Shown here in pieces: positions 7,499 through 14,494 of a stretch of DNA of 15,592 nt. The position numbers and the translations under genes were made by a program. Origin of the DNA: CAZEQK01 sp964514395 (GTDB taxonomy: Bacteria; Bacillota; Bacilli; Tepidibacillales; Tepidibacillaceae); NCBI GenBank assembly GCA_964514395.1, contig CAZEQK010000055.1:1-15592 (forward strand). The letters are read 5' to 3'. The notes under the pieces were generated by a model, which was not told the origin of the DNA, made no database searches, and saw nothing but the letters and a program-made list of their open reading frames with translations. Positions within the stretch are counted from its first letter, which is position 1; the number at the start of each line of letters is the position of its first letter.

Positions 7499-9373
7499 TT
7501 AGACTACCTCTTCTTTAGTATTTGAGCCAGTAAACTGACTATAATAAAGTTCAGCATAGAAGCCTTCCTTTTCAAGAAGCTGATTATGAGTTCCTTTTTC
7601 TATAATTTTACCATTATTCATGACAAGAATTAAATCAGCATCACGAATGGTGGATAGTCTGTGGGCAATAACAAAGCTTGTTCTACCTTTCATTAACTCC
7701 GTCATTGCCTTCTGAATGTGAATCTCTGTCCTTGTGTCAACACTACTTGTCGCTTCATCCAATATTAGTATGGCAGGATCTGCAAGTATTGCACGAGCTA
7801 TAGTTAGTAGCTGCTTTTGCCCTTGAGATATATTAGATGCCTCCTCATTAAGAATTGTATTATACCCATCTGGAAGTGTTCTGATAAAGTGATCAGCATG
7901 TGCAGCATGTGCAGCTTTAATAATCTCTTCTTCCGTTACATCATTTCTGCCATATGCTATATTGTCTCCTATCGTACCATGGAAAAGCCAAGTATCCTGC
8001 AATACCATTCCAAAAATACTACGTAAATTCCCTCGTTTCAACTCTTTTATATCTATGCCATCCACAGAAATTTTCCCTTCATCCACATCATAAAAACGCA
8101 TAAGCAGATTGACAAGTGTCGTTTTACCTGCTCCTGTGGGACCAACGATGGCAATGGTCTGGCCTTGGTTTACATCTATATTCATGTTTTCAATAAGTTT
8201 TATATTCTTGTTATAGCTGAAGCTTACATCTTGAAATTTTACTTCTCCTTTTGGAAGTTGAATTATTTTATCATTGGCTTGATCAGGCACTTCTTCCTCT
8301 TGGTCAAGAATCTCAAAAACACGTTCAGCAGAGGCGACAGTTGACTGAATCACATTTGTTATATTTGCTGTTTGAATAATAGGTTGAGTAAAACGTCTAG
8401 CGTATTGAATAAAAGCTTGAATATCCCCAATTTGAATCCTTCCTGTTGTAACAAAGATTGCTCCTACAACAGCAATTAGAACGTAACCAATATTACCAAT
8501 AAAATTCATAAGTGGCATAATAACTCCTGATATAAATTGTGCCTTCCAGCCTACTTCGTAAAGTTTCTCATTTATTTTCTCGAATTTTTCAATAGACTCT
8601 TCCTCGTGTCCAAATGCCTTAACTATTTTATGTCCAGTAAACATTTCCTCCACATGACCACTAATCTCCCCTAGCTCTTTTTGCTGAACTTTAAAATACT
8701 TTTGTGATCGGGTTGCAAGCATTTTCGTCACAATGACATACAATGGCAATGTTCCTACAATAATTAAGGTCATTAATGAGCTTATTGTCAGCATCATCAC
8801 AATTACACCAACAAGCGTTACAATTGCTGTGATTGATTGGGTAAGGCTTTGCTGTAGAGTCCGACTAATATTCTCTACATCATTTGTCACTCTACTTAAA
8901 ATTTCGCCATGAGTTCTTGAATCAAAAAATTTCAACGGTAAACGAGAAAGTTTATTGTTGATATCATTACGAAGATTAAGTACAATTTTTTGCGAGACAT
9001 CAACCATTAAATACTGTTGAAGATAGCTAAAGAAAGCACTAACAATATACAAACCTATTAATATAAGAATCATATTAAGAATATACGTAAAGTCAATCGA
9101 TGCACCTGCTATACCTTTTAACTTCATCATTGAACCTTCAAATAGTTTTGTAATAGCTTTACCAGTAATCTTTGGCCCAATGATACTAAAAATTGTACTG
9201 AGAATAGCCATAAGAAATACAACAGATAGCCGTATTTTATTAGGCTTTAAATAACCAAGTAATCGAATAAAATTGTCTTTAAAATTTTTAGCCTTTTCCG
9301 TAGGCATTCCCATTGGGGGTCCCATCGGTCCCCCTCCTGGTCTTGGTCCTCGAAATCTCTGTTCTCTGCTCAC
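7499..9373 (-). CDS. ABC exporter half-transporter, subunit with the catalytically complete nucleotide site (YfiC-like)
   Basis: This 624-residue half-transporter has a six-helix type I exporter domain (about 40-340) and a C-terminal ATPase. The ATPase shows Walker A GPTGAGKTT (411-419), Q-loop Q459, Walker B LILDE with catalytic E540, and switch H571. Its signature motif is ISQGQ (515-519) where LSGGQ is canonical. The N-terminus is an unusual Gly/Pro/Met-rich stretch, as in YfiC-type proteins. The start is GTG at 9373, with GGAGG 7 bases upstream, and overlaps the stop of the upstream partner gene (GTGA), so the two subunits are translationally coupled. With its partner it forms a heterodimeric exporter of the LmrCD/BmrCD/TM287-288 kind, which often pumps drugs or lipids. 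The actual substrate cannot be read from sequence. Confidence 0.9.
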   Translation of the reverse strand: MSREQRFRGPRPGGGPMGPPMGMPTEKAKNFKDNFIRLLGYLKPNKIRLSVVFLMAILSTIFSIIGPKITGKAITKLFEGSMMKLKGIAGASIDFTYILNMILILIGLYIVSAFFSYLQQYLMVDVSQKIVLNLRNDINNKLSRLPLKFFDSRTHGEILSRVTNDVENISRTLQQSLTQSITAIVTLVGVIVMMLTISSLMTLIIVGTLPLYVIVTKMLATRSQKYFKVQQKELGEISGHVEEMFTGHKIVKAFGHEEESIEKFEKINEKLYEVGWKAQFISGVIMPLMNFIGNIGYVLIAVVGAIFVTTGRIQIGDIQAFIQYARRFTQPIIQTANITNVIQSTVASAERVFEILDQEEEVPDQANDKIIQLPKGEVKFQDVSFSYNKNIKLIENMNIDVNQGQTIAIVGPTGAGKTTLVNLLMRFYDVDEGKISVDGIDIKELKRGNLRSIFGMVLQDTWLFHGTIGDNIAYGRNDVTEEEIIKAAHAAHADHFIRTLPDGYNTILNEEASNISQGQKQLLTIARAILADPAILILDEATSSVDTRTEIHIQKAMTELMKGRTSFVIAHRLSTIRDADLILVMNNGKIIEKGTHNQLLEKEGFYAELYYSQFTGSNTKEEVV

Positions 9374-11094
9374 GCCAATTCCTCCTCTGATAACTGTGAC
9401 GAGACTATTTCACGATAAACATCACAGGTTTTCAGCAATTCCTTGTGTTTTCCAATTCCCGTTATTTCCCCCTCATTCAATACAATTATTTTATCAGCGT
9501 TCATAACCGTGCTAACTCGTTGAGCAACAATAAGCACGGTGGATTGCTTCATTTCTTTTCTAAGCGCAACACGAAGTTTAGCATCTGTCTTAAAATCTAA
9601 TGCTGAAAAGCTATCATCAAAAATATAAATTTCTGGTCTTCTTACCAAGGCGCGAGCTATTGCGATACGTTGTTTTTGACCACCAGAAAGATTTTTACCA
9701 CCCTGAGCAATGACAGAATCAAATTCATCGTCCATTATACTAATAAATTCAGTAGCTTGTGCAATCTCAGCAGCATCTGTCACCTCTTCAAAAGTAGCGT
9801 CCTTTTTTCCATAGCGAATATTTTCTGTTATCGTACCAGTAAATAGAACAGACTCTTGGGGAACATAGCTTATCTTGCTCCTGAGGTTCTCTTGTGTTGT
9901 ATCTTTCACGTCTATACCACCAACAGAAATTTTTCCATCTGAAACATCATAAAATCGAAGGATAAGATTCAATAAAGTAGATTTTCCTGAACCTGTACTT
10001 CCAATAATAGCCGTAATCTCACCAGGATTTGATGTAAAGGAGATATGACTTAATGCAGGCTCTTCTGCACCTGGATAATGAAAAGTAACATCCTTAAATT
10101 CAACAATTCCTATACTATTCTCTTTTTTTATTTGGCTTGGATCTTCTATTTCTGGATTAGTTTCAATCACTTCATTTATTCTTTCTGCAGATGCAGAAGC
10201 TCTTGGAATCATGACAAAGATAAAAGAAACCATAATTAGTGAAAATAATATTTGCATAATATATTGAATAAAAGCCATTAAATCCCCAACTTGCATATGG
10301 CCATTATCTATACGTATACTTCCAAACCAAATAATTGCAACGATGGAAAGATTAATAACTAACATCATTACTGGCATTAGTGTTGCCATAATTTTATTTA
10401 CTTTAATTGAGGTATTCGTAAGATCAATATTTGTTTCTTTGAATCGTTTTTTCTCATAGTCAATACGATTAAAAGCACGTATTACTCTAATTCCTGATAG
10501 CCCTTCTCGAAGTACCCGATTTAATTTATCAAGTTTAATCTGTACTAATTTAAAAAGTGGAATTCCCTTCTTCGCAATAAAAAAAATGGTTATAGCTAGA
10601 AAGGGGATGATAAACACAATAGTTAATGATAAAGTAGCATCCTTTGATACTGCCATAATAATCCCACCAATAATCATCATAGGAGCGCTGAGTACCATAT
10701 TTAAGATCATGATTGTCACTTGTTGAATTTGTGTAATATCGTTTGTACTCCTTGTAACAAGCGAAGCAGTACCAATCTTATCAAATTCATGAAGTGAAAA
10801 ACTTTCTACTCTAGTAAATACCTTACTTCGTAATATTTTCCCAAAAGATGATGTAATCTTTGATGATAAATAACTTGCCACTACCGTGCAAATAACACCA
10901 ACAGCAGCAACAAGCAGCATAAATAGACCAATTCTTAAAATATAATCCGTATCACCATTTACTATTCCTGTATCCACAATGTCTGACATTAAAGTAGGTA
11001 GGTATAACTGTGAAAGAGATTGAAAAAATATTAGGACTAAAACTACTATTAACGATATTTTAAAAGGACTTAGATATTTAAACAATTTAATCAT
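9370..11094 (-). CDS. ABC exporter half-transporter, subunit with the degenerate nucleotide site (YfiB-like)
   Basis: This 574-residue half-transporter has six membrane helices in about residues 10-300, then an ATPase domain. Walker A is GSTGSGKST (365-373), Q-loop Q413 and the signature LSGGQ (469-473) is canonical. After Walker B (IFDD), the catalytic glutamate is replaced by Asp (D494). The switch histidine is replaced by Gln (Q525 in VAQRVSTV). In the dimer these residues pair with the altered ISQGQ signature of the partner, making one degenerate, non-hydrolysing site; the other site is complete. This asymmetry is established for heterodimeric type I exporters and strongly supports pairing of the two genes. 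The ATG at 11094 has only a weak GGGGTG about 8 bases upstream. A decayed MarR-type gene lies directly upstream, the usual place of the regulator of such operons. Confidence 0.9.
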   Translation of the reverse strand: MIKLFKYLSPFKISLIVVLVLIFFQSLSQLYLPTLMSDIVDTGIVNGDTDYILRIGLFMLLVAAVGVICTVVASYLSSKITSSFGKILRSKVFTRVESFSLHEFDKIGTASLVTRSTNDITQIQQVTIMILNMVLSAPMMIIGGIIMAVSKDATLSLTIVFIIPFLAITIFFIAKKGIPLFKLVQIKLDKLNRVLREGLSGIRVIRAFNRIDYEKKRFKETNIDLTNTSIKVNKIMATLMPVMMLVINLSIVAIIWFGSIRIDNGHMQVGDLMAFIQYIMQILFSLIMVSFIFVMIPRASASAERINEVIETNPEIEDPSQIKKENSIGIVEFKDVTFHYPGAEEPALSHISFTSNPGEITAIIGSTGSGKSTLLNLILRFYDVSDGKISVGGIDVKDTTQENLRSKISYVPQESVLFTGTITENIRYGKKDATFEEVTDAAEIAQATEFISIMDDEFDSVIAQGGKNLSGGQKQRIAIARALVRRPEIYIFDDSFSALDFKTDAKLRVALRKEMKQSTVLIVAQRVSTVMNADKIIVLNEGEITGIGKHKELLKTCDVYREIVSSQLSEEELA

Positions 11095-11332
11095 ACAAAG
11101 GACACCCCATTTCTCTTTGATCTATCAATAATACGTCAATCCTTTTCAAGTACATTTTTTGAAATTTCGAGACCCTTTATCATATCATCCACCTGTTTAT
11201 CATCAATGTTTTTCAGCTTTTCTTCTAAATTCTTTTCAATCCTTTCATGAAAGCTCGAGTACATGATGACCTTTGACTTTTCAGATAAAGAGACCTTTAC
11301 CACCACTTGTCTCCTTGCTCCACATTCGCTTC

Positions 11333-11387
11333 ACATACTCTAATTTTTCAAGTCTATCTACTATACCTGAAATGGTACTATTAGAAA
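11333..11387. repeat. Left copy of a 55-base duplication flanking the gap
   Basis: The 55 bases ending at the gap (starting ACATACTCTA, ending ATTAGAAA) are identical to those that start immediately after it. They encode part of the MarR recognition helix. The exact abutment to the Ns on both sides marks this as a contig-end overlap, not a biological repeat. Confidence 0.95.
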
Positions 11388-11487
11388 NNNNNNNNNNNNN
11401 NNNNNNNNNNNNNNNNNNNNNNNNNNNNNNNNNNNNNNNNNNNNNNNNNNNNNNNNNNNNNNNNNNNNNNNNNNNNNNNNNNNNNNN
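11388..11487. other. Assembly gap of exactly 100 Ns
   Basis: One hundred Ns, the conventional size for a gap of unknown length. Because both edges share the same 55 bases, the two contigs probably overlap and the gap is likely to hold no unique sequence. Merging the copies leaves the MarR remnant continuous at this point. Confidence 0.97.
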
Positions 11488-11542
11488 ACATACTCTAATT
11501 TTTCAAGTCTATCTACTATACCTGAAATGGTACTATTAGAAA
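11488..11542. repeat. Right copy of the 55-base duplication flanking the gap
   Basis: Identical to 11333-11387. After it the sequence continues GATAAAATCACC, upstream of the MarR remnant. It should be collapsed with the left copy before the region is interpreted. Confidence 0.95.
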
Positions 11543-11613
11543 GATAAAATCACCTTCGCATATAGGTATTGACATATTCTCGATGTTTTCAAAAAATATA
11601 ACACATAAAAATG

Positions 11614-11622
11614 TTTCGTATA
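11614..11622. promoter_or_regulatory. Second half-site resembling the exporter operator
   Basis: TTTCGTATA repeats the left half of the palindrome at 11644-11657, exactly 30 bases away, about three helical turns. The right half (TTAATATTT) is degenerate. It could be an auxiliary operator site. Confidence 0.35.
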
Positions 11623-11643
11623 TTAATATTTCTTATTGAAATA

Positions 11644-11657
11644 TTTCGTATACGAAA
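11644..11657. promoter_or_regulatory. Perfect 14-bp palindrome, probable operator of the MarR/ABC exporter operon
   Basis: TTTCGTATACGAAA is a perfect palindrome. It lies upstream of the MarR remnant and overlaps the start of transcription expected from the promoter at 11669-11697, the usual position for MarR autorepression. The sequence shows the palindrome; the protein that binds it is inferred. Confidence 0.55.
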
Positions 11658-11668
11658 CTTTTACTAAT

Positions 11669-11697
11669 ATTTTACTACCAAGTTATTCATTATGCAA
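11669..11697 (-). promoter_or_regulatory. Putative sigma-A promoter of the MarR remnant/ABC exporter operon
   Basis: Minus-strand TTGCAT (11697-11692) and TAAAAT (11674-11669) are separated by 17 bases. The -10 matches five of six consensus positions, the -35 only three. The palindrome at 11644-11657 begins 11 bases beyond the -10 element. The 320 bases between 11543 and 11862 hold this promoter, the operator sites and the repeat at 11752; I see no gene there. Confidence 0.4.
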
Positions 11698-11748
11698 TAG
11701 AAAAACAACTAGAAAAGACAAAGGGGGAATATGTAATATAAAATATAC

Positions 11749-11771
11749 AAAGGGACAGGTATCTTGTCTTT
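11749..11771 (-). terminator. Weak hairpin past the ABC-2 operon, possible terminator
   Basis: AAAGGGACA and TGTCTTT can pair across an 8-base loop with one bulge or wobble. Read on the minus strand it is followed by GTATATTTTATATT, a broken T-rich stretch. It lies about 90 bases beyond the permease stop codon. It contains the repeat copy 11752-11769. Confidence 0.4.
11752..11769 (+). repeat. Left copy of an 18-base inverted repeat flanking the MerR/ABC cassette
   Basis: GGGACAGGTATCTTGTCT matches, in inverted orientation, the sequence at 14452-14469 in 17 of 18 positions. The two copies bracket the three-gene operon at 11863-14308. Short GGGACAGG...TTGTCC hairpin elements recur in Bacillus intergenic DNA, so this may be a dispersed element and not a transposon end. 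Confidence 0.75.
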
Positions 11772-11862
11772 AACTCAGTCAATTATTGAATGATCATTTA
11801 GGATTATTAAAGCCCATATAACATATTGCCATACAGAACAATAATTTTATAACACACTATAA

Positions 11863-12597
11863 CTATTTTTCAATCGCCCTAAATCTTTCTAAGGTCAAGC
11901 CTCCAGCCACAACTCCAATACCGACAGCGATTAAGAGTGATAATGTGGCATCGATATTGGTAGGCAACCTGAAGGCAATGCCTGAAAAAGACTCCATCAT
12001 ATAAGTAGCAGGAAGTAATCTCCCCAGTATTCTAAGAGGCCCTGGAAGCATGGATGAGGGGAACATGATTCCACCAAGCATTACCGTAGGTAAAAATATC
12101 GCCTGCGAAAGCATTGTCGCAATGGGCTGACTCTTCGCCGCTACACCAATAAACAACCCAATCATAATACTGGAAAATAGTAAAATAAAAAGAGATAAAA
12201 AGTAAGCAATAAATCTTAGCGGGTAACTGGCTCCAAAAAACAAAGGCGCAGTAATGAAAATAATTATTGAAACAATTAGAAGATGCAAGAATGCACTAAC
12301 TGCCTGAATAAAAAGTACTGCCCATCCAGGTATGCCAAAAACGCGATAGGAACGCAGCACGCCGGATTCGCGCATTTTCACAATCGGTATAGGTATGCCT
12401 AGTACCGCTCCCATTGTTACAGCAAATATGACCATGGTCGCAGCCATAGTTTGCCTGGCCAAGGGATTTATGGAAGAAAAGACAGCACCCATAACAAAGT
12501 AGAAAATAAGGGGTACTAGATAATATGTCATAAGGGTTCCTCGTTCACGGATATCCATTTTAAATTGGATCCAAAGATGTTTGAAAAAAGCATTCAT
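11863..12597 (-). CDS. ABC-2 type transporter permease
   Basis: This 244-residue membrane protein has about six helices in the ABC-2 permease arrangement. A polar N-terminus (MNAFFKHLWIQFKMDIRERG) is followed by a first helix near 25-45, two more to about 70, a pair around 95-120, helices near 125-155 and 160-185, and a last one near 218-235. The region with VKMRESGVLRSYRVFGIP is the coupling-type segment that faces the ATPase. The loop with LLPATYMMESF before the last helix is typical of the family. It is the membrane partner of the ATPase encoded upstream and overlaps it by four bases (ATGA). DrrB-like drug exporters have this size and layout. The substrate is unknown; the TipAS-like regulator suggests an antimicrobial compound. 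Confidence 0.9.
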   Translation of the reverse strand: MNAFFKHLWIQFKMDIRERGTLMTYYLVPLIFYFVMGAVFSSINPLARQTMAATMVIFAVTMGAVLGIPIPIVKMRESGVLRSYRVFGIPGWAVLFIQAVSAFLHLLIVSIIIFITAPLFFGASYPLRFIAYFLSLFILLFSSIMIGLFIGVAAKSQPIATMLSQAIFLPTVMLGGIMFPSSMLPGPLRILGRLLPATYMMESFSGIAFRLPTNIDATLSLLIAVGIGVVAGGLTLERFRAIEK

Positions 12598-13508
12598 TGT
12601 TGTACACCCCCTTCTATAAGTTCAAGAAATCTCTCTTCTAGAGAAGGCCGCTCAACTCTCAGATCTTCTACAGAATCTCCCGACTGCTGTACTTTTTTCA
12701 AAAGTTCCATAACTGCTTCAGCTACATCACGGCATACCCAAATACCATAATCCTCCGCCTGCTTTAGGAAACTAGCGCTGCCTATATCTTTACCTGGCAA
12801 CAGGCAGTTTTTTCTTGTACGTAATGTAATTCGCGTTTCTGAATATCCAGCGGATGTAATCTGCTCTGGAGTTCCAGTTACAGCAATACTCCCGTGTATA
12901 ACGATTGCAATGCGGTCACACAGAGATTCTGCCTCTGCCATGTCATGTGTAGCCAGTATAATCGTAACTCCTGTGGCTTTCAATTCGCGAATGGCATTAT
13001 GAAGTTGGGCTCTGCCCTGAACGTCCAACCCGGCAGTCGGCTCATCGAGTACAATAACAGATGGGTCACTAGCCAGAGCCAACGAGAGATGTAATCGTCG
13101 TTTTTGTCCAGTTGACATTTCTCGATACTGTTTCTTATTTTGAGAATCTATTCCAAAACGGCTTAATAGGTCAAATCGTGGTGATATACCATGCCAGGCA
13201 CAGAACAACTCCATAGCTTCCCTAGCACGTAACCCTTCAGGTAGTGAAGAGGATTGCAGCTGTACACCAAGTATTTGTCGTAGCTGCCCCCCATCTGATT
13301 GTGGATTGTAGCCATCGACATTCAAAGTACCTCCATCCGACTGGCGCATACCTTCTAAACATTCGAGAATAGTAGTTTTACCAGCTCCGTTTGGCCCTAA
13401 TAATCCGAAGACCTCTCCTTTCTTTACCTCGAAGTTAATATCCTGTACGGCTGTGATGCTACCATAACGTTTGATAAGTCCTTTAACAGATACTACTGAC
13501 TCAGACAT
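12594..13508 (-). CDS. ABC transporter ATP-binding protein, DrrA/CcmA type
   Basis: A 304-residue ATPase. Walker A is GPNGAGKTT (38-46), the Q-loop lies around Q83-Q85, the signature is MSTGQKRRL (131-139), Walker B with its catalytic Glu is VIVLDEPTAGLD (E156) and the switch is H188 in LATHDMAEAE. All catalytic residues are present, so a homodimer of this subunit should hydrolyse ATP at both sites. A C-terminal extension of about 90 residues after the core is usual for DrrA-like proteins, which drive export through a separate permease. GGAAGG lies 9 bases before the ATG at 13508. The gene starts two bases after the MerR stop and overlaps the permease start, so all three are one transcript. 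Some stretches are clearly richer in GC than the flanking genes. Confidence 0.93.
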   Translation of the reverse strand: MSESVVSVKGLIKRYGSITAVQDINFEVKKGEVFGLLGPNGAGKTTILECLEGMRQSDGGTLNVDGYNPQSDGGQLRQILGVQLQSSSLPEGLRAREAMELFCAWHGISPRFDLLSRFGIDSQNKKQYREMSTGQKRRLHLSLALASDPSVIVLDEPTAGLDVQGRAQLHNAIRELKATGVTIILATHDMAEAESLCDRIAIVIHGSIAVTGTPEQITSAGYSETRITLRTRKNCLLPGKDIGSASFLKQAEDYGIWVCRDVAEAVMELLKKVQQSGDSVEDLRVERPSLEERFLELIEGGVQQ

Positions 13509-13510
13509 CT

Positions 13511-14308
13511 TTATCTTCCTTCCATAAAAGGTAGTTTTATATTATTCTTTCTCAAATAAGTGCTTATTGCTTTCCCTAAGAACGACTTAGTGGCCTCATG
13601 TAGATCCTGAACGTCTGATGGCCAATTGCCTTCATTTGCCCCTATTGAAAACATGTTTTGAATCAGAACTGGATCTCCTTTCGTCAAAAATATCACAAAA
13701 TCCCACCATTTGGCTGCTAGCTTCTGGCCTTCACTGCCCTCTGGATCTTCATCCCGTTGGTATAGTTCAATGAGCTCGGCAGTAAGCGCTTTTAAGTTAT
13801 TGTTGAATTCCGTTGCAACATCTTCATTTTCAAAGCGATTAAAGTAATACTCCATCTGATCTTTACTGAGGTGCCGAATCATGAAGGAATATGGATTACC
13901 CAGCTGGGTTGACCCCATAATCGCAAAGAGTCTGTCAATACCAATTTGGCCGCCTATTTTAATCTCATCTATAACCTGATCTATTAAGTATACAGTTTCT
14001 TGGATGTAGGATATTTGTCCAACAAGCATTTCTTTCTGGTGTTTGAACATCTGTTCCAGTTCCGTAGCCGATTCAGTGGGCAGCAGCCTATCCCGAATTT
14101 CCCCTAACGAGAATCCGAAGGATTTTAAAAAAAGGATCTGATGCAAGCGTATGATATCGCGCTTACTGTACAAGCGACGCCTGCCCTCACTGTATTCGCT
14201 TGGAACCAAGAGCCCATTGGTATCATAATATTGCAAGGTACGCACCGTGACGCCTACCTTTCGAGCAAGTTCTCCTATCGTAAGTAGTTTTCCATTATCT
14301 TCGTTCAT
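13511..14308 (-). CDS. MerR-family transcriptional activator with TipAS-like C-terminal domain
   Basis: This 265-residue regulator has a MerR winged helix-turn-helix at about residues 8-78 (TIGELARKVGVTVRTLQYYD, GRRRLYSKRDI, LKSFGFSLGEIRDRL), then a dimerisation coiled coil at about 85-118. The C-terminal helical region, about 140-260, contains KLAAKWWDFVIFLTKGDP and ends KSFLGKAISTYL. This resembles the TipAS antibiotic-binding domain of TipA/Mta regulators, but the match is from pattern memory and is diverged. GGGGGGG lies 7 bases upstream of the ATG. The gene leads the operon with the ATPase (2-base gap) and permease. Its own promoter has the long spacer that MerR proteins remodel, so self-activation of an export operon by a bound compound is the likely mode. 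Confidence 0.88.
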   Translation of the reverse strand: MNEDNGKLLTIGELARKVGVTVRTLQYYDTNGLLVPSEYSEGRRRLYSKRDIIRLHQILFLKSFGFSLGEIRDRLLPTESATELEQMFKHQKEMLVGQISYIQETVYLIDQVIDEIKIGGQIGIDRLFAIMGSTQLGNPYSFMIRHLSKDQMEYYFNRFENEDVATEFNNNLKALTAELIELYQRDEDPEGSEGQKLAAKWWDFVIFLTKGDPVLIQNMFSIGANEGNWPSDVQDLHEATKSFLGKAISTYLRKNNIKLPFMEGR

Positions 14309-14331
14309 ATTTCTGCCCCCCCTTTGAAACC

Positions 14332-14362
14332 ATCATACTATGTTACGTAACGTCACGAGCAA
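14332..14362 (-). promoter_or_regulatory. MerR-type promoter/operator with 19-bp spacer
   Basis: On the minus strand TTGCTC (14362-14357) and TATGAT (14337-14332) are separated by 19 bases instead of the usual 17. The perfect dyad GTTACGTAAC (14342-14351) sits at the centre of that spacer. A long spacer with a central dyad is the established signature of promoters activated by DNA distortion by MerR proteins. The -10 is 24 bases upstream of the MerR start codon, so this drives the whole cassette. The 186 bases between 14309 and 14494 hold this site and the terminator at 14452. Confidence 0.8.
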
Positions 14363-14451
14363 GAAATTTTATAAAAAATTCTCATATTTTCATTTCTAGC
14401 ATCCATCATAATTTCATTAAACGAGTTAAAAGACTTATTCACAGCAAAAAC

Positions 14452-14469
14452 AGACAAGATACCTATCCC
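14452..14469 (-). repeat. Right copy of the 18-base inverted repeat flanking the MerR/ABC cassette
   Basis: Minus-strand GGGATAGGTATCTTGTCT matches the plus-strand sequence at 11752-11769 with one difference. It forms part of the terminator hairpin described separately. Confidence 0.75.
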
Positions 14470-14477
14470 CCTTGTCT
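14452..14477. terminator. Bidirectional terminator-like hairpin between the TPR remnant and the MerR operon
   Basis: AGACAAG (14452-14458) and CTTGTCT (14471-14477) form a 7-bp stem with a 12-base loop. On the plus strand it is followed by ATTTTTAAG, on the minus strand by GTTTTTGC. It lies 18 bases past the end of the TPR gene, which it should terminate, insulating the MerR promoter from upstream transcription. Confidence 0.6.
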
Positions 14478-14494
14478 ATTTTTAAGTGTGTCAT

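Larger units (their letters stand above)
11136..11550 (-). pseudogene. Truncated, frameshifted MarR-family regulator upstream of the ABC exporter
   Basis: Reading the minus strand, the recognition-helix part SNSTISGIVDRLEKLEYVKR, then MWSKE, is encoded just left of the N gap, and the frame soon stops. A second frame (ending at the TGA at 11136-11138) continues QVVVKVSLSEKSK, then a helical tail with FHERIEKNLEEKLKNI and DDMIKGLEISKNVLEKD. Together these give the wing and C-terminal dimerisation helix of a MarR protein, broken by a frameshift near 11300. Upstream of SNS the frame meets a stop within five codons, and no N-terminal 55-60 residues are recognisable between 11543 and the promoter-like DNA. 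The coordinates include the 100-N gap and its duplicated edge, so the real length is about 155 bases shorter. MarR proteins typically repress adjacent exporter genes. This one should be non-functional. Confidence 0.75.

Noticed and set aside
11273..11539. Plus-strand open frame running through the Ns
   Set aside because: It is antisense to the MarR remnant and depends on undefined bases and a duplicated edge.
11333..11542. 55-base direct repeat as a target-site duplication or biological repeat
   Set aside because: Both copies abut a 100-N gap exactly, which fits unmerged contig ends better.
12565..13094. Plus-strand short frames over the ABC ATPase and permease genes
   Set aside because: Antisense shadows of genes with full Walker and signature motifs.
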